Source: Juglans regia (lineage: Eukaryota > Streptophyta > Magnoliopsida > Fagales > Juglandaceae). Taken from it: a DNA stretch of 64,000 bases. The stretch spans positions 29,638,333-29,702,332 of the forward strand of contig NC_049901.1 in the NCBI RefSeq assembly GCF_001411555.2, given 5' to 3'. The notes below the pieces were generated by a model that searched no databases, was not told where the DNA came from, and saw nothing but the letters and a program-made list of their open reading frames with translations. Both the position numbers and the translations under genes were made by a program. Shown here piece by piece: positions 22,943 to 34,913 of this stretch. The stretch's first letter is position 1. Every line of letters begins with the position of its first letter.

Positions 22943-24400
22943 TTAAAATTTTGCATATTTAGACATTTGCTCTAAAGTTTCAATGAGAGGAATATTAATA
23001 TGCAGTTGTTTAAGTATACTCAGAAATTTAGAGAATAGATTATCAATCCTATTTTTTCTTAATCTTTGTGCAAAAGGATTTGGTGGATCATAAATTGAAG
23101 GAGAATAAGTTTCACAATTAAACTCTTTGGATTTCTTGGGTTTTGCAATCGCTTTATTCACTTTAGTCTTCTCAGCTTGCTGGTCAGTCGCATCCCACTT
23201 TGCTTCTTTCACCTCGTACTCGGTTTCCTTCTTCTCCTACTCCACATTTCCAACAACTTCTGCACCTCACTCAGTATTTATTGTCTTTGGCTGGTCATAT
23301 GTCTGCCCACTTCTCAATGTGATGGCTTTGACATGTTCTTTCGGATTGGTCACAGTGTTGCTTGGTAAAGTCCCTGTTGTCCTCTCTGTAAGCATGTTTA
23401 GAGCTGATTGATTTGTGCCTCAAGATTGTAGATTGAAGTTGAGTTGTTTTGGATCACCATATCATTCTTTTGCATGTACTACATGAACATATCTTCAAGT
23501 GTCGGCTTCTTCTCTTGCTGTAAAAACTGTTGAGGTGGTCTAACCGGCACTTGGTTATTGCTCCATGAAAAGTTAGAGTGATGTCTCCATCCGGGATTGA
23601 ACGTGTTTGAATAAGGATTGTTTGACGTTGAAAATTGGACACAAATAATGGGCTTGTTCATAACTCGGTTGGGCAAAAATATTTCCCACTTGGCAATCTA
23701 CACTTAAATGATTTCCATCTCAATGATGACAAATAGCATTAGTTTGAATAGCATTAATGTTCATTTTACCCATTTGTTTGGATAGATTTGCCAACTGAGT
23801 TGAAATTGCGGGCATGGAGTTAAGCTTAAGGACACTTGCTGCCTTATTTGGCATTGCTCTCTCTATGGCCCACAGATAGTTGTTAAACACCAACTTTTCT
23901 AGAAATTCATATGCAGCTTCAGAGGTCTTACTCATTAATGTTCCTCCTGTGGCTGCATCAACCATATATTGATTTGTGGGTCCCAAACCATTGTAAAATG
24001 TCTGTACTTGAAGCCAGGCTGGGAGGTTAAGATGTGGACACTTTCACAATACATCCTTGTATCTCTCTCATGCCTCATATAATGATTCACCCTCAAATTG
24101 GGTGAACGTAGTGATATCATTCGTTAACTTCGCTATCTTAGCCGGAGGGAAATATTTTGCTAAATAATTTTTGTGTCAACTGCTCCCACGTTGTGATGAT
24201 GCTGGGTGGCAAAGAGTTCAACCAACCTTTTGCCTTTTCCCTAAGTGAGAAAAGAAAAAGTTTCAATCGAATCGCATCATCTGTCACTCCGTTGTGTTTA
24301 AAAGTATCACAAATTTCTAAGAAATTTGCAATATAGACATTAGGATCATCTTGTGACAGCCCCCCCAAACTGGACAGTTTATTGAATCATTTGAATGATG
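22943..24400 (-). pseudogene. Athila gag, fragmented
   Basis: Pieces in order are DDPNVYIANFLEICDTFK and LFLFSLREKAKGWLNSLP (24,138-24,368), the SEAAYEFLEKLVFNNYLWAIER block (23,720-23,986), NPYSNTFNPGWRHHSNFSW (23,479-23,676), and a C-terminal QRLRKN...LKQLHINIPLIETLEQM segment (22,943-23,212). All are typical of Athila Gag. They lie in several frames separated by stops, so no capsid protein can be made. The region above 24,400 up to the LTR is untranslated leader. Confidence 0.85.
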
Positions 24401-24699
24401 ACCAACTTGATCTCGAAGTTATTGGCTTGTATAGCTAGCTGCCTTATATTAGATGTTGCCCCATTAACAAAGGGCATAACATAGTCTCTTAACGCCTTTT
24501 GCTCCTGGTCGACCATATTAAATTTAGATGCAGTGACATCTTTTTTTTTTTTCGACTTAAGGTTCTTTCAATCTCGGGATTGAAAAGTGTATGCTCTAAT
24601 GATTTAGATCGGGGCAAGTAAAATAAAACTAAAATCTAATTTAAATTAATAAAATAAAATCCAAGTAATAAAAATTTAGCTAGTAAATAACTATTCTCT

Positions 24700-24716
24700 G
24701 GCAATAGTGCCAAAAA
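24700..24716 (-). other. Degenerate Athila primer-binding site
   Basis: Minus-strand TTTTTGGCACTATTGCC, next to the LTR end at 24,719, resembles the usual Athila leader TTTTTGGCGCCGTTGCC with CpG-type losses. Confidence 0.6.
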
Positions 24717-24718
24717 CA

Positions 24719-26374
24719 TGTTCGCATAAAAATATATCTGCAAATGTACAAAATCATAAGAAGTAATAAAATGTTTTAAAGAAAACAGATGTCGAACCCA
24801 CAAGGAATAATTATGCTATTGAGTATTAAAATTGACTTAATTAATCACTATTTGGAAAATTGAAATTTAAAGAATGGATTTTCTAAATTAAACTAAAGAC
24901 AATACTGTTAAAATTAAGATTTTAAAGATAATAAAAATAGATCTAGAGTGTTTGATTTCACCTAATAAATCTCACACAATTAATTCTTCATCGTTATACA
25001 ATTCTAATTATTCCAAGTCGATGATAAAAATCCCATAACTATTTAATATTTTTCCTCGAACAATACCAAAAATATGCCCAACTAATAACTCCATATCTAT
25101 ATGTGAATTTAACTAATTGGAGACTCAGTAAGTTTTTTAAATTTTTCTTGAAAATACACAAATCGCAGTAAAGTATATCTACTTTCACTCCACTAATGGT
25201 GCTGAATCCTAGAGTTTTAATCATAAATCACCTCACGGTCTCATTGTGATTCAATAGATCGAACAATAATTAGATAGAAAATTACAAGCATTAATAACAA
25301 GGAATAAACACACAATTATGGAAATATTGAAATAAAATAAATTAGAATATAAATTGTGTATTCAAAGCTAGACTACATCAAAGCTCTAGAAAATAAAATT
25401 TGTTCATAATGAAATTGAAAACAAAAATAATAAAACTAGTGTTCTTCGTTGGAGTCAGTTGATGAAGCATGCAACCGTCGCCTCTGCTCCCCCAGATATG
25501 CCTCCTTGAAAGAAACTTTAAAAATAAATTCTGGACTATTTTTACTCTAAAACTCAGACTCTAAAATCTCCCCTTATTGATCCCACAAGATGGGATTAAA
25601 TAGATATCAAAATTTAAATCCGGAAACAAGATAATTGCGGCTACAATCTAGCCTAAAAATCTGGAAAATAGTTTCTAAAGATAAAATTTAACATAAAAAA
25701 ATCTATCCCAAGAATAATGGAATTGTCTAAAATAGAAGATTCAGTGATATGCGGCTTGATTTATGGAGTTCAGGAGGATTTGGTGGTCAGTAAATTGATT
25801 GTGAAACTCGTAAGGGTCCCATCAGGTAGATGCCTATGTGCGTTGAATATAACTGGCCTCCTCGCCTACCGAGATGAAAGACTCCCTACCAGAATGAAAG
25901 ACTCCTCTCGCCAACCTACTGAGTGGTAAGGTTGCTAACCTTTGGTAGTTGTTGCCAACAATGTCGTTTAGGTTGGTTGCTTAAGTTGGTCATTTAGACT
26001 GGTCACCCAATCTAACCACCCGGAGCCTTGTGCCAAGTCTTCGTACCCATGAGGTAAAATCTCTTGCTATCGCCTAACTCTTGTCGCCAATTTTGGTTAC
26101 CAATTCTAGTGGCGCCTTCTAGTCGCCATTGAGTCTCCTCGCCTAAATCTCCTCAACTCTCTTCAAATCTCGTCGCCTCTCATCGGTTTGGATTCGTAGT
26201 CTCTTCTTTTATAAAAAAAACTCTCTCCTTTTGCACTAAATCTTCTTATTCCTTCAAATCCAAGAAAATAAAGAAAAATATATAGAAATAAAATAAAATC
26301 AATAGTATTGAAGGAAAAATGACACTTTTCATAATAAAAGAGGAATAAAAATCATATAAAAATAACACTTATCA
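24719..26374 (-). mobile_element. Athila 5' LTR (1,656 bp)
   Basis: On the minus strand it starts TGATAAGTGTTATTTTTAT and ends TTTTTATGCGAACA. It is homologous end to end with the LTR at 55,324-56,995 and the solo LTR at 49,648-51,263. It contains the GAGAGGCGACGAGA and CTCCAACGAAGAA blocks seen in all three copies and no coding sequence. Confidence 0.93.
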
Positions 26375-28718
26375 CTTGTATCTTCATTTTCTATTTTGAT
26401 CTAGATGGACTTAAGTCTAATTGTTGGAGAAAGCTAAGAATGTGAGATTGACTTAGACTATGTTGTTTTGGTGCAATAAGCACCCGAGCACAACAAAAGG
26501 CCCAACACCTAGCTAATTTTCAGTCCTATAAGAATTTAGGGTCTTGGAATGAGTGACAGGTGCCCTTTTGGATAGAAGGCTCTTGAGTTTTCCCAAGCCA
26601 TAATCATTAGGCTCCTAGGGAAAGGGAGTTTTGCCTTTCTAAGAGACACTCACCACTTGTTTCTCAAGCACTGAAGCTGCAAGCTTTTAGAACAAGTCAT
26701 GTGAAAAAGGAAGAAACCCATGGGATTTCGGCTCATCTAGGGCACATGCCAACCCTAGCACCCACAATACCACTTGGCAATCATGTAACTTCATCCTATA
26801 GATTCATTGTACTTGGACCAAAAAGGGAATAAGGTAGGAGAAAACAGAGTTTCGAAAATACTATGGGACACACGCCACCTTCACTGATTTTGCTACATGG
26901 TATTCATGCATAAGCACCTTGGAATTTCTAGAAGATGTAATCATGAGGAGAGGTTTGGTCTTCTAGGGAGCACACCACTTGGCAGCCATGCATGTCTCTT
27001 TCCATAGGTTCATTGTACCTAGACCATAAGGGGAATGCTGGGAGACAGTTAGGGATTCGACTAGAACATAAGGCACCACTTGTCCCTCATGCATGAAGCT
27101 CATGCATGAGGAGTCCCTTAGGTTCCTGAGAATCAATGATGAGGGGAAGAAGATGGGACTTACGGCCATAGCATGTAAGGGATGCCACTTGGTGCCTATG
27201 CATCAGAAACTTTTCGGATTCTACAACAAAGTAATGATAGGAGAGAGAGAGAGAGAGTAAGTGGGAGCTAAGGGGAGAATAAATATGGGGTATTGTTGGC
27301 CGGCATCCATACACTTGCTAGAGGGAGCTCAAAGGACATTTTTTGTTTCAAATTTGTGCTGTAACCTTCTTGTAAGCTTCATGAGAAAGAAGGAATAATT
27401 GTTTCGACCACTAGAAGGCAACCATGCTTAAACCTTATTGAGTATAGTTTGTCTAGGGTTTTCTCTTAAGGAACCCGAGTTCTTGATGACAAAATGGACA
27501 AAGAGAGTGGAGATGTTTGGCCCTTACTAGGGTTTCGTGTAAAGTTCTATTTATTCATTATTGTAAGAAGCCTAATCTAGAGTGCACGCACTTTCAACCA
27601 TTAGGGTTTTGTTGAATGAAACCATACTTATCTTACACACACACTTGTGTTCTTCCAATCGTGTGTATATGAGTTATAAGAGTCACAAAAGGAGTTTATA
27701 GCCGATTAGGGTTAAGAGCATAAACCCTAGTACACACCACACATGTTTGGATTGATGCTTGTTATCCAAAGTCTAATAGTTTGAAAATATATACTTTCAA
27801 CTTGCTTGATCATTAGAAAAGCTTTTGGAAAACTTATTAGTTAATCTCTAACTTACTCTTGGATAATGTATTTATGTTCACATGTAAACTCTGCATTTTG
27901 AGTTGCTTAAATTGGATTATTGAATTGCGACTTGTTACATGCTATGACTTATTCATATCTTATACGGGCATGCTATGTTAAAATGTTGCTTGTCAATGGT
28001 TGGTTCAAATGACATGTTTTGAGTTCTGAGAAATGGTATATGCTTTGTTGAACTTTCACATGTTGTACAAAAGTATATGTGATGCACATGATGCATTCTT
28101 GATATATGGTATAAATACATGAAATTGTTACATGAAAGTTACATGGTCACATGTCACATGTTTTCGGGTTGTGCATTAAAAGAAATAATTTTGTCATACC
28201 AATGCTAGGATGGTAAAATATCCTCGTAAAACTACTCTATCCACTCTAAGTGCATAAATTGGAGTGGTAACCCTAATTTGTGAAGTACAATAAAAAACTT
28301 AAAATGGGGGTTTTTAAAGGATTATAGATCGAAGTATCCACACCTAATGCTAGTGGGTGCAACACATTGTAAAGTACAGTGAAGGCAAATTGCGAACTGT
28401 TGTACCATATGGACTCTGATGTACTCATACCCGGTCAAGAGGGTCGGCAATGTGATGTGGTAACTCGCAGGGAGCCCACAGTTCCTAGGCGTAGCCATGA
28501 GGTGTCCACCCACCTTATTATATGTATTAAGTTTGTTAAGTTTTTACAAGAAACAGAAAGATGATATTTTGTTACATGTTTACTTTGTTACATTGATACA
28601 TGGTTACAAGATCACTGATTTTTCAAAGAAGATTGCATATGGGACAAAAATATGTGTTTGGTCAAAGTACATGTTCATGCTCATGCATTCATACTCATGG
28701 TTTACCTGAAATTGAACG
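26375..28718 (+). mobile_element. LTR G fragment
   Basis: Non-coding sequence with the features of a long Gypsy LTR: a TAATCTCTAACTTAC segment near 27,842 and the conserved module GCTAGGATGGTAAAATATCCTC at 28,203. It is truncated at about 28,718 where B4 begins. Its 5' tip is missing here but is found on the other side of the inverted segment, at 56,996-57,032 (complement TGTGACAAACCGATC). Small frames inside are not genes. Confidence 0.65.
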
Positions 28719-31275
28719 TGTGGGAGACACCATAAACGTTAGTGCCTCACTTCACTCTAGTGACCAGTTAATTAGGCTCCATTTGAAGCCTGTTGATCTT
28801 TACCTTGTCAACCTAGGAGATTTCAGACTAATTTAGACACTTCAGTGGAACAAAAGAGTTCCATCATAGCACTTAGGGTCATGATAAACATACACCGACT
28901 TGACTTGATGTGGAAAATTATTTTCAAAATACACTCTATACTTGAGATGTGACGTAACATAAAACGAAAGGATATAAGACCTAAGGTAACATGACATGTA
29001 CATGAGATGAATGACATGACATAACATGAAATAGACAAACATTTTGTGACATGGCATAACATGAAATAGACAAACATCTCGTCACATGGCATAACATGAA
29101 GGACAAACGTTTCATGGCATTGCATAATGTGTAACAGATAAACATTTTATGATAGAATAAAATGTATAACAGATAAACATTGCATGACAGAATATAATAT
29201 GTAACGACATGCATGTAGTGACATGGCATAGCATGGCAAATCTAATAACTTAAGAACATAGACAACTGTTCCCTTATCAAACACATACAAAGTAATCTGA
29301 CAATAAGTTAGAAGCTAACTTACAGTGATCTTTGCGTGATGGATTAAAATGCATGAAATACAAGAAAATATAATTAGAGATTTTTAAACATCGAAAACTC
29401 ATCACTAACAGTTTAGAAACATAAAAAACTATGTTAGAGTAAAATTACCATTTTATCCCTCTATATGTGGAAAAATATATATTTTACCCCTAAATCCTCA
29501 AACTAACATCCTAACATCCTAACATGTAAATTAAAGTCCTAGGAACATCATATGTGAATATTAAAGTCATTGAAGTATGCTTTCACAACAAAAGATTCAA
29601 GCTTAGTCAAAACATAATCCGTTTTCAACCTTCACGTTTTCAACTTTTTAGATCTAAGTAAAACTCTGATCAAAAGCATATAACATGCAACGAATCTTCA
29701 TCAAACTTATATATTAGCATGTTAACTATACTCCATATAACAATCAGACCAAGATCTTGGCAATAATTTGGACAAAATCATAAAGATATCACACATTATC
29801 CAGATTATCTCCTAGAATGACCTCTTCATGCTTAAACCAACTTGTGACCCACAAATGACCATGAACATTTACAAAAAAAACCATACCAATGGAAGCTAGA
29901 CTCAAAGTGGAACAACTTTCATCAAGAGTACTTTATGAGACAATACTTCAATTAGTTTCAAAAAGTCAAGTAAAGTAAGCAGAAAATTTGTCCTAGAGCT
30001 TCTATGGTTTTCTATCTGAGAAAAGGGTTAGAAAGTGACCAAATGAAAGGGGAAAGGACCTAGATGCCTCTTAACCATCTCGAGGGTGATATGAGGAGTG
30101 TGAATGACACTTAAGAATGATGGAAGTGTCAGCCAAAACCAGGGGCAAAACCAGCCCATGGTTTTCTGCCACAAGCTATCGTGTGAGAGGGAGGGCAAAG
30201 GTGGCCCTTGGCCTTCCCAAGATGCACTGTTTGGGGCTGTTTTGGGCAGTGATAGGACTGCCATGGTAGGGGGGAAACTTCCTCCACAAGCCTTGCTTTG
30301 GTGGCTCAATTTCTTGGGCCTTAACTGAATGGGCTTCCATCTAAGGTTTCAATGTGGTTTGGGTTGCTATCAATCCCAAATCCAATTTTTCTTGACCCAA
30401 TAAAAATTTCAAGATTTAAAAGAATAAACGATGATATAATAACATGAATTTGAGTGGTTACTAGCATGTGAAAGTGATTTAATCAAGTGATTAAACACTA
30501 AGCTAAAATTGGGTTCACTTAGGGTTCAGAGTCAAACTTTGGGGTTTGGGGAAACCATGTGGGGCTTCGGTTTTCTCGAAGCTTTTGGGGTTTCAATTAG
30601 ATTCCAAGTGTGTAGGGTTTCTTTAGGGTTGAAACGCTCTTTGGTTTGGCATAAATTGAATGGTTGGATGGAATAGGGTTTTGTTTAGCTGGCATGATCA
30701 CAAAACTTGATAGCTTGATTTCCTTCACAGTTTCCATCTCATGGTACCTCTTGGTGCCATGTATCCAATAAAATTCACCACGTGTGGCTAAGATCTTGTC
30801 AACTATCCAAATAAAACATTTTTAACCTAATTTGGACATTCCATAATGTGATTTGAAAAACACTAATGTAGGTGCTAACACTGAAAATAATTTTGCACCA
30901 TAAAATGCTAAATATTCATATGCAAATAGGACCATATTTCATTTCACGAAATTCAACTCCTAAGTTCCTTAAACAATTCAAAATGCATTTTCAAACAAGC
31001 GTTATTCCGAAAATCGAAAATAGTTTTATTACGCCATAAAATCCTAAATATTCCTCTAAGACTAGTGGCGTAGACCGTTTCTCCTTCTTACAATTCTAGG
31101 TACGTACCTCAAATAATTAAAATTTTCTTTCTGGCACCATAGTGAGTAACAAAATCGATTACTCTGACAGACTAAAACCTATGCGATTGCATCGATTAGT
31201 GGAACCTTTCGAGTTTTCACGAGATTCCTAAAGCCTAAAAAAATTCCTCCATTGAATTTTTGGTGAACTATTACA
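28719..31275 (-). mobile_element. Family B LTR fragment B4
   Basis: Starts on the minus strand at 31,275 with TGTAATAGTTCACC and aligns with B2 through the CATG-rich block (29,240-28,930) to the module ending near GGCACTAACG (about 28,740). The last ~1.1 kb of the LTR is missing. The dyad TAAGTTAG...CTAACTTA is at 29,307-29,327. It abuts G at one end and interrupts B5 at the other. Confidence 0.8.
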
Positions 31276-31809
31276 ATAGACATACATGTAGTGACATGCT
31301 ATAGCATGACATATATATAAGAACATAAGAACCTAAACAACTGTTCTCTTACCAACACATAAACAATATTCTAACAGTAAGTTAGAAGCGAACTTACAAT
31401 ATGCGTAGCGTGATGAATTAAATGCGCGAATAAATGAGAGCTGTAAGGAGATATTTCTAAACGTTAGAAACATCTCACTAACAACTTAAAAACATAAAAA
31501 TTCTGACTTATTGTAAAATTACCATTTTACCATTCTAAATGTGTGAAAATGACCATTTTGTCCCTAACCTAAGGATTTCACATCCTAACTCTAAAATTCA
31601 TCAAAATTTACATTCCTCAAGTAAATTTACATAGGCCAAAACATGTATTGGCCAAATCTCTTGATTTTTGTTGCAATTTTGTCAAACCTCATTTCTCATG
31701 CTTAAACCAAAATATGCAATATACAAAAATCATATCCTACGCTAAAATAACATACTAAAACAACCAACAAAACTTTCATCACAAAACTTTCTGGTTGAAA
31801 GCCAGTATT

Positions 31810-32995
31810 GTTTTGGGTATCTCTTGTAGACGCAATCTTCCTTAGAAAAATAGAGTAGCTGGCTGGTTTTCTTATGCTAAAAAATCTTCTTTTAAAGGTA
31901 CTCTTGTTGGTTTAATTCCTTGTATCATCACTTGGTGCCTTTGGAAGAGACGTTGTAAGGCTAGAATGGATGGCAAATATGATTCGGCTGTGATTGTTTG
32001 GAGAAGTGTTCGGGTGTGGATTAAATCTTTGGCAAATAATATTAATTTTGTTAGTCATTTATCCATGCACGACTTGAAGATTTTGGAAGATTTTAATTTA
32101 GAGAGGCCTCACATTTCTATGCGTCCTAGTAAAATTGTTAAATGGTCCAGGCCCCCTTCGGGCTGGGTGAAGCTTAATTGCGACGGGAGTTGTAGAGGTA
32201 ATCGGGGTAATTCGGGAGGGGGCGGCATTATTAGAAATTGGAATGGTCTGGTAAAAGGGGCTTTTTCTGCCCATTATGGGGTGGGAACGAATAGTGGCGC
32301 TGAAATGAAAGCTATTTTGGATGGTATTAGATTGTGTAAACGGCTCCATTTGAGTAATGTGATTATTGAAAGTGATTCACAAATTATTGTTGATTGGCTT
32401 TGTATGGGTAAATGCTCTGTGTGGTATCTTTGGGATTTTTGGGAGGCTTTGCGCAAGGAACTTGAGGGGCTTAATTTTGTTGTGGTTCATCAATTGCGGG
32501 AAGGTAACAGTGCAGCGGATTTTCTTGCTAGAGAAGGTGAAATGGGTTTGAATGTCACGTATAACGGCAATCAAGATTTTCCCAGGTTTTTAAAAGGTAT
32601 TGTGCGGCTGGATTTTCTTGGCATTCTGTACTTGCGTCGTTAGTCTGAGGTCCAGGTTTGTTTTTGTCGTTTCAGGTTATTTTGTTTTTATTTGTTAGGC
32701 TTGTTTAGATGTTTTTATGTTTTGTTATAGGCTTGTTTAGTTTTATTTTCGTATCTTTGGGTTTTTTTTTTTATAGGCCTATTAGTTTCTGTTTTATTTG
32801 TTTTATTTGTCTTGCTGTTTTGGTTCTTAGGTTGGTTTGTATTTGGGATGTTTTTGTTTTCTCTTTTCTGTAAACTCCCTCATGCTTGGCTTGTAACCAC
32901 GGTATTCCTCCGCCATAAGTGAGGGCTTATAAATAAACTTGGGACGAGGCCACTTCCATATGGCTACCGGCTCTTTTTTTTTTTAAAAAAAAAAA
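31810..32995 (+). mobile_element. 5'-truncated LINE
   Basis: Only the ORF2 C-terminus, the 3' UTR and an A tail (32,980-32,995) remain, the usual result of incomplete target-primed reverse transcription. The 3' end matches that of the LINE at 15,371. The left boundary is approximate and no target duplication could be assigned. Confidence 0.88.
31846..32643 (+). pseudogene. LINE ORF2 C-terminus with RNase H domain
   Basis: Open from just after a TAG near 31,843 to the TAG at 32,641. It reads WCLWKRRCKARMDGKYD, then the RNase H block with Asp in LNCDGSCRGN, Glu in GAEMKA, Asp in ESDSQIIVDW and Asp in NSAADF. All four catalytic residues are intact, but the endonuclease and reverse transcriptase are gone. 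Identity to the 16-kb LINE protein is only moderate, so this is a different LINE family. It lacks its own start and promoter. Confidence 0.9.
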
Positions 32996-34669
32996 AAACC
33001 TTAAGCACAACCTTTGATGTTCAAGATTTTATCTATTTTCAAAACAACTCCAAGAATTCTAAAAATCCAATAAAATACTAAGAGCTGTCTTGCTTTGAAT
33101 CATCAAGCCAAAACCACAAAAAGTCACAAAATCACACTTGATACATTCGGCTCTCACCCTTTAACCAAAACAAAAAACTATGTGGTTTGGTTTTGATCCA
33201 ACCATTAGATTTGAAAATTTACACAAAGCATACCAACAGAAACTAGGCTCAAAGAGGAACAACTTATGTGAACAGTACTTTGTGAAAAAAACTTACAACA
33301 ACTTCAAAACATTGAAGTAAGGTACGCCAAAAAAATTGTCCGAGAGTCTCTCTGGTTTCCTCTTCAAGAAAAGGCTTCAAAAGTGATCAAATGCAAGGCA
33401 AATGGACAAAGAAGACACTTGAGCATTTGGAAGAGTGATAGGAGATGTGTAATAGACACTTTGGGTGATGGGGTGTCAACCAAAACAAGGTTCCTAAATG
33501 AGGCTCTGCTGCCCAAGGTTTTCTATCTACTGCTGTCATATGAGAGGGAAGGGGTGAGGTGTCTTTCAGCCTTCTCATTAGCCATTGATTGGGGCTATTT
33601 TAGGCAGTGAAAGGACTACCTTGGAAAGGGGTGAAACTTCCTCCACAAGCCTTGCCTTGGTGATGCAATTTCGTGGGCCTTAACCGAATGGGCATTCATT
33701 TGGGGTTTCAGTTGGGTTTGGTTGGGGTTTGGGTTTCGATCAAACCCAAATCTAGTTTTTCTTGACCCAATAAAATCACCAAGGTTTAAAAGAATAAATA
33801 AGGATAAAATAACTTGAACTTGAGTGGTTAATAGCATGTGGAAGTGATTAAATCAAGTGATTAAATAATAAGCTAAAACTGGGTTCAATTAGGGTTTTGA
33901 GGCAAGCTTTTGGGCTTTGAGGAAACCATTTAGGGTTTTGGTTTTCATCAATGTTTTATATTTTCAATTGAATTCAAAGTATTTGGAGTTTCACTACAGT
34001 TGAAACCCTCTTTGGTTTGGCACAAATTGGATGGTTAGGTGGAATTCTGTTTGGCTTAGGTGGGTATCATCACAAAGCTTGATTTTCATCACATTTCCAT
34101 CTCATAGTTCCTTTTGGTTCCAAGTATCCAATACTATTCACCAAGTGTGGTTAAGATTTTGCCAAGTGTCCAAAAAAGATTTTTCTAACCTAGTTTGGAC
34201 ATTCCATACTATGATCTTGAAAACGAAGGACTGAATGCCACATGGCGCTTATACTAGAGTCACCATTCTCTCTGAGAAATGGTGATAATAACCTTTTACC
34301 ATAAAATCCTATACATTCATACGAAACTAGAGCATACTTCGTTTCGCAAAATTGAACTCCTAAGTGCCTTAAACAATTCAAAATGCGTTTTTGAACAGTT
34401 GTTGTTTGGAAAATAAGAATTTTTTTTATTGCACCAGAAATCCTAAATATTCATCTGAGACTAATGGCGTAAACCATTTTTCATTCTCACACTCCTAAGT
34501 ACCTCAAATAAAAAAATCGTGTTTCTGGTATCATAGTGAGTAGTAAAACTGACTATGCTAGCAGACTAAAACTTATGTGATTGATTGATTCGTGAAAACT
34601 TTAGGGGTTTCCATGAGGTTCTTGAAGACTAAAACAATTCATCCATTGAATTTCTGGAGGACTGTTGCA

Positions 34670-34913
34670 TCATTCCCTCCAGAAAAAAAAAAGATTTTGT
34701 CCTCGAAATCTACCGATGTACTAAAAACAACTACTACCAACCAGAGGAGAAGATGTTGCTCATCAAGCCCATTGTCCATCACTGGACATATCGTCGCTAG
34801 TCGATGCAAGCAGGGGTGAGTCGATATCCATAGACCCAATATGCTTTGGTAAGTAGTAGAATGCGTAATTCTTAGAATCATAAGCTACGTTACCAAAATG
34901 CCCTGGGCCAAGG
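34670..34913 (-). pseudogene. Family B element, 3' end of internal region, part 2
   Basis: On the minus strand an open frame runs from the B3 insertion point to a TGA at about 34,770, with YLPKHIGSMDIDSP and ASTSDDMSSD. The untranslated end follows with GATTTCGAGGACAAAATC and a purine-rich CTGGAGGGAATGA just before the LTR at 34,669. GATTTCGAGGA(C/T)(A/G)AAATC is also found just before the 3' LTR of element A (49,573-49,590). Reading stays in frame with 39,283-39,523 once solo LTR B3 is removed. Confidence 0.75.

Larger units (their letters stand above)
21669..26374 (-). mobile_element. Athila-type element, 5' half (LTR to start of reverse transcriptase)
   Basis: On the minus strand the order is LTR (26,374-24,719), primer-binding site, gag, protease, spacer, start of reverse transcriptase. 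It stops abruptly at 21,669 inside the RT codons for LERL, exactly where the fragment beginning at 53,938 takes over (GHAYYCFLD). The flank CTTGT at 26,375-26,379 (ACAAG in element orientation) matches ATAAG at 56,996-57,000 at 4 of 5 bases. All coding parts carry stops or frameshifts. Confidence 0.9.
31276..34669 (-). mobile_element. Family B 3' LTR fragment B5, with LINE insert
   Basis: Starts on the minus strand at 34,669 as TGCAACAGTCCTCCAG, directly after a polypurine-like end of an internal region, so it is a 3' LTR rather than a solo LTR. It aligns with the first ~2.4 kb of B2, ends at 31,276 where B4 begins, and is interrupted by a truncated LINE (about 31,810-32,995). Confidence 0.8.

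Noticed and set aside
22587..23411. Plus-strand frames at 21,879-22,328, 22,587-22,796 and 23,127-23,411
   Set aside because: They are the opposite strand of Athila protease and gag, which carry recognisable motifs on the minus strand.
26375..28718. An ordinary intergenic region or host promoter
   Set aside because: It carries the conserved LTR module at 28,203 and its start tip is found at 57,032, so it is better read as LTR G.
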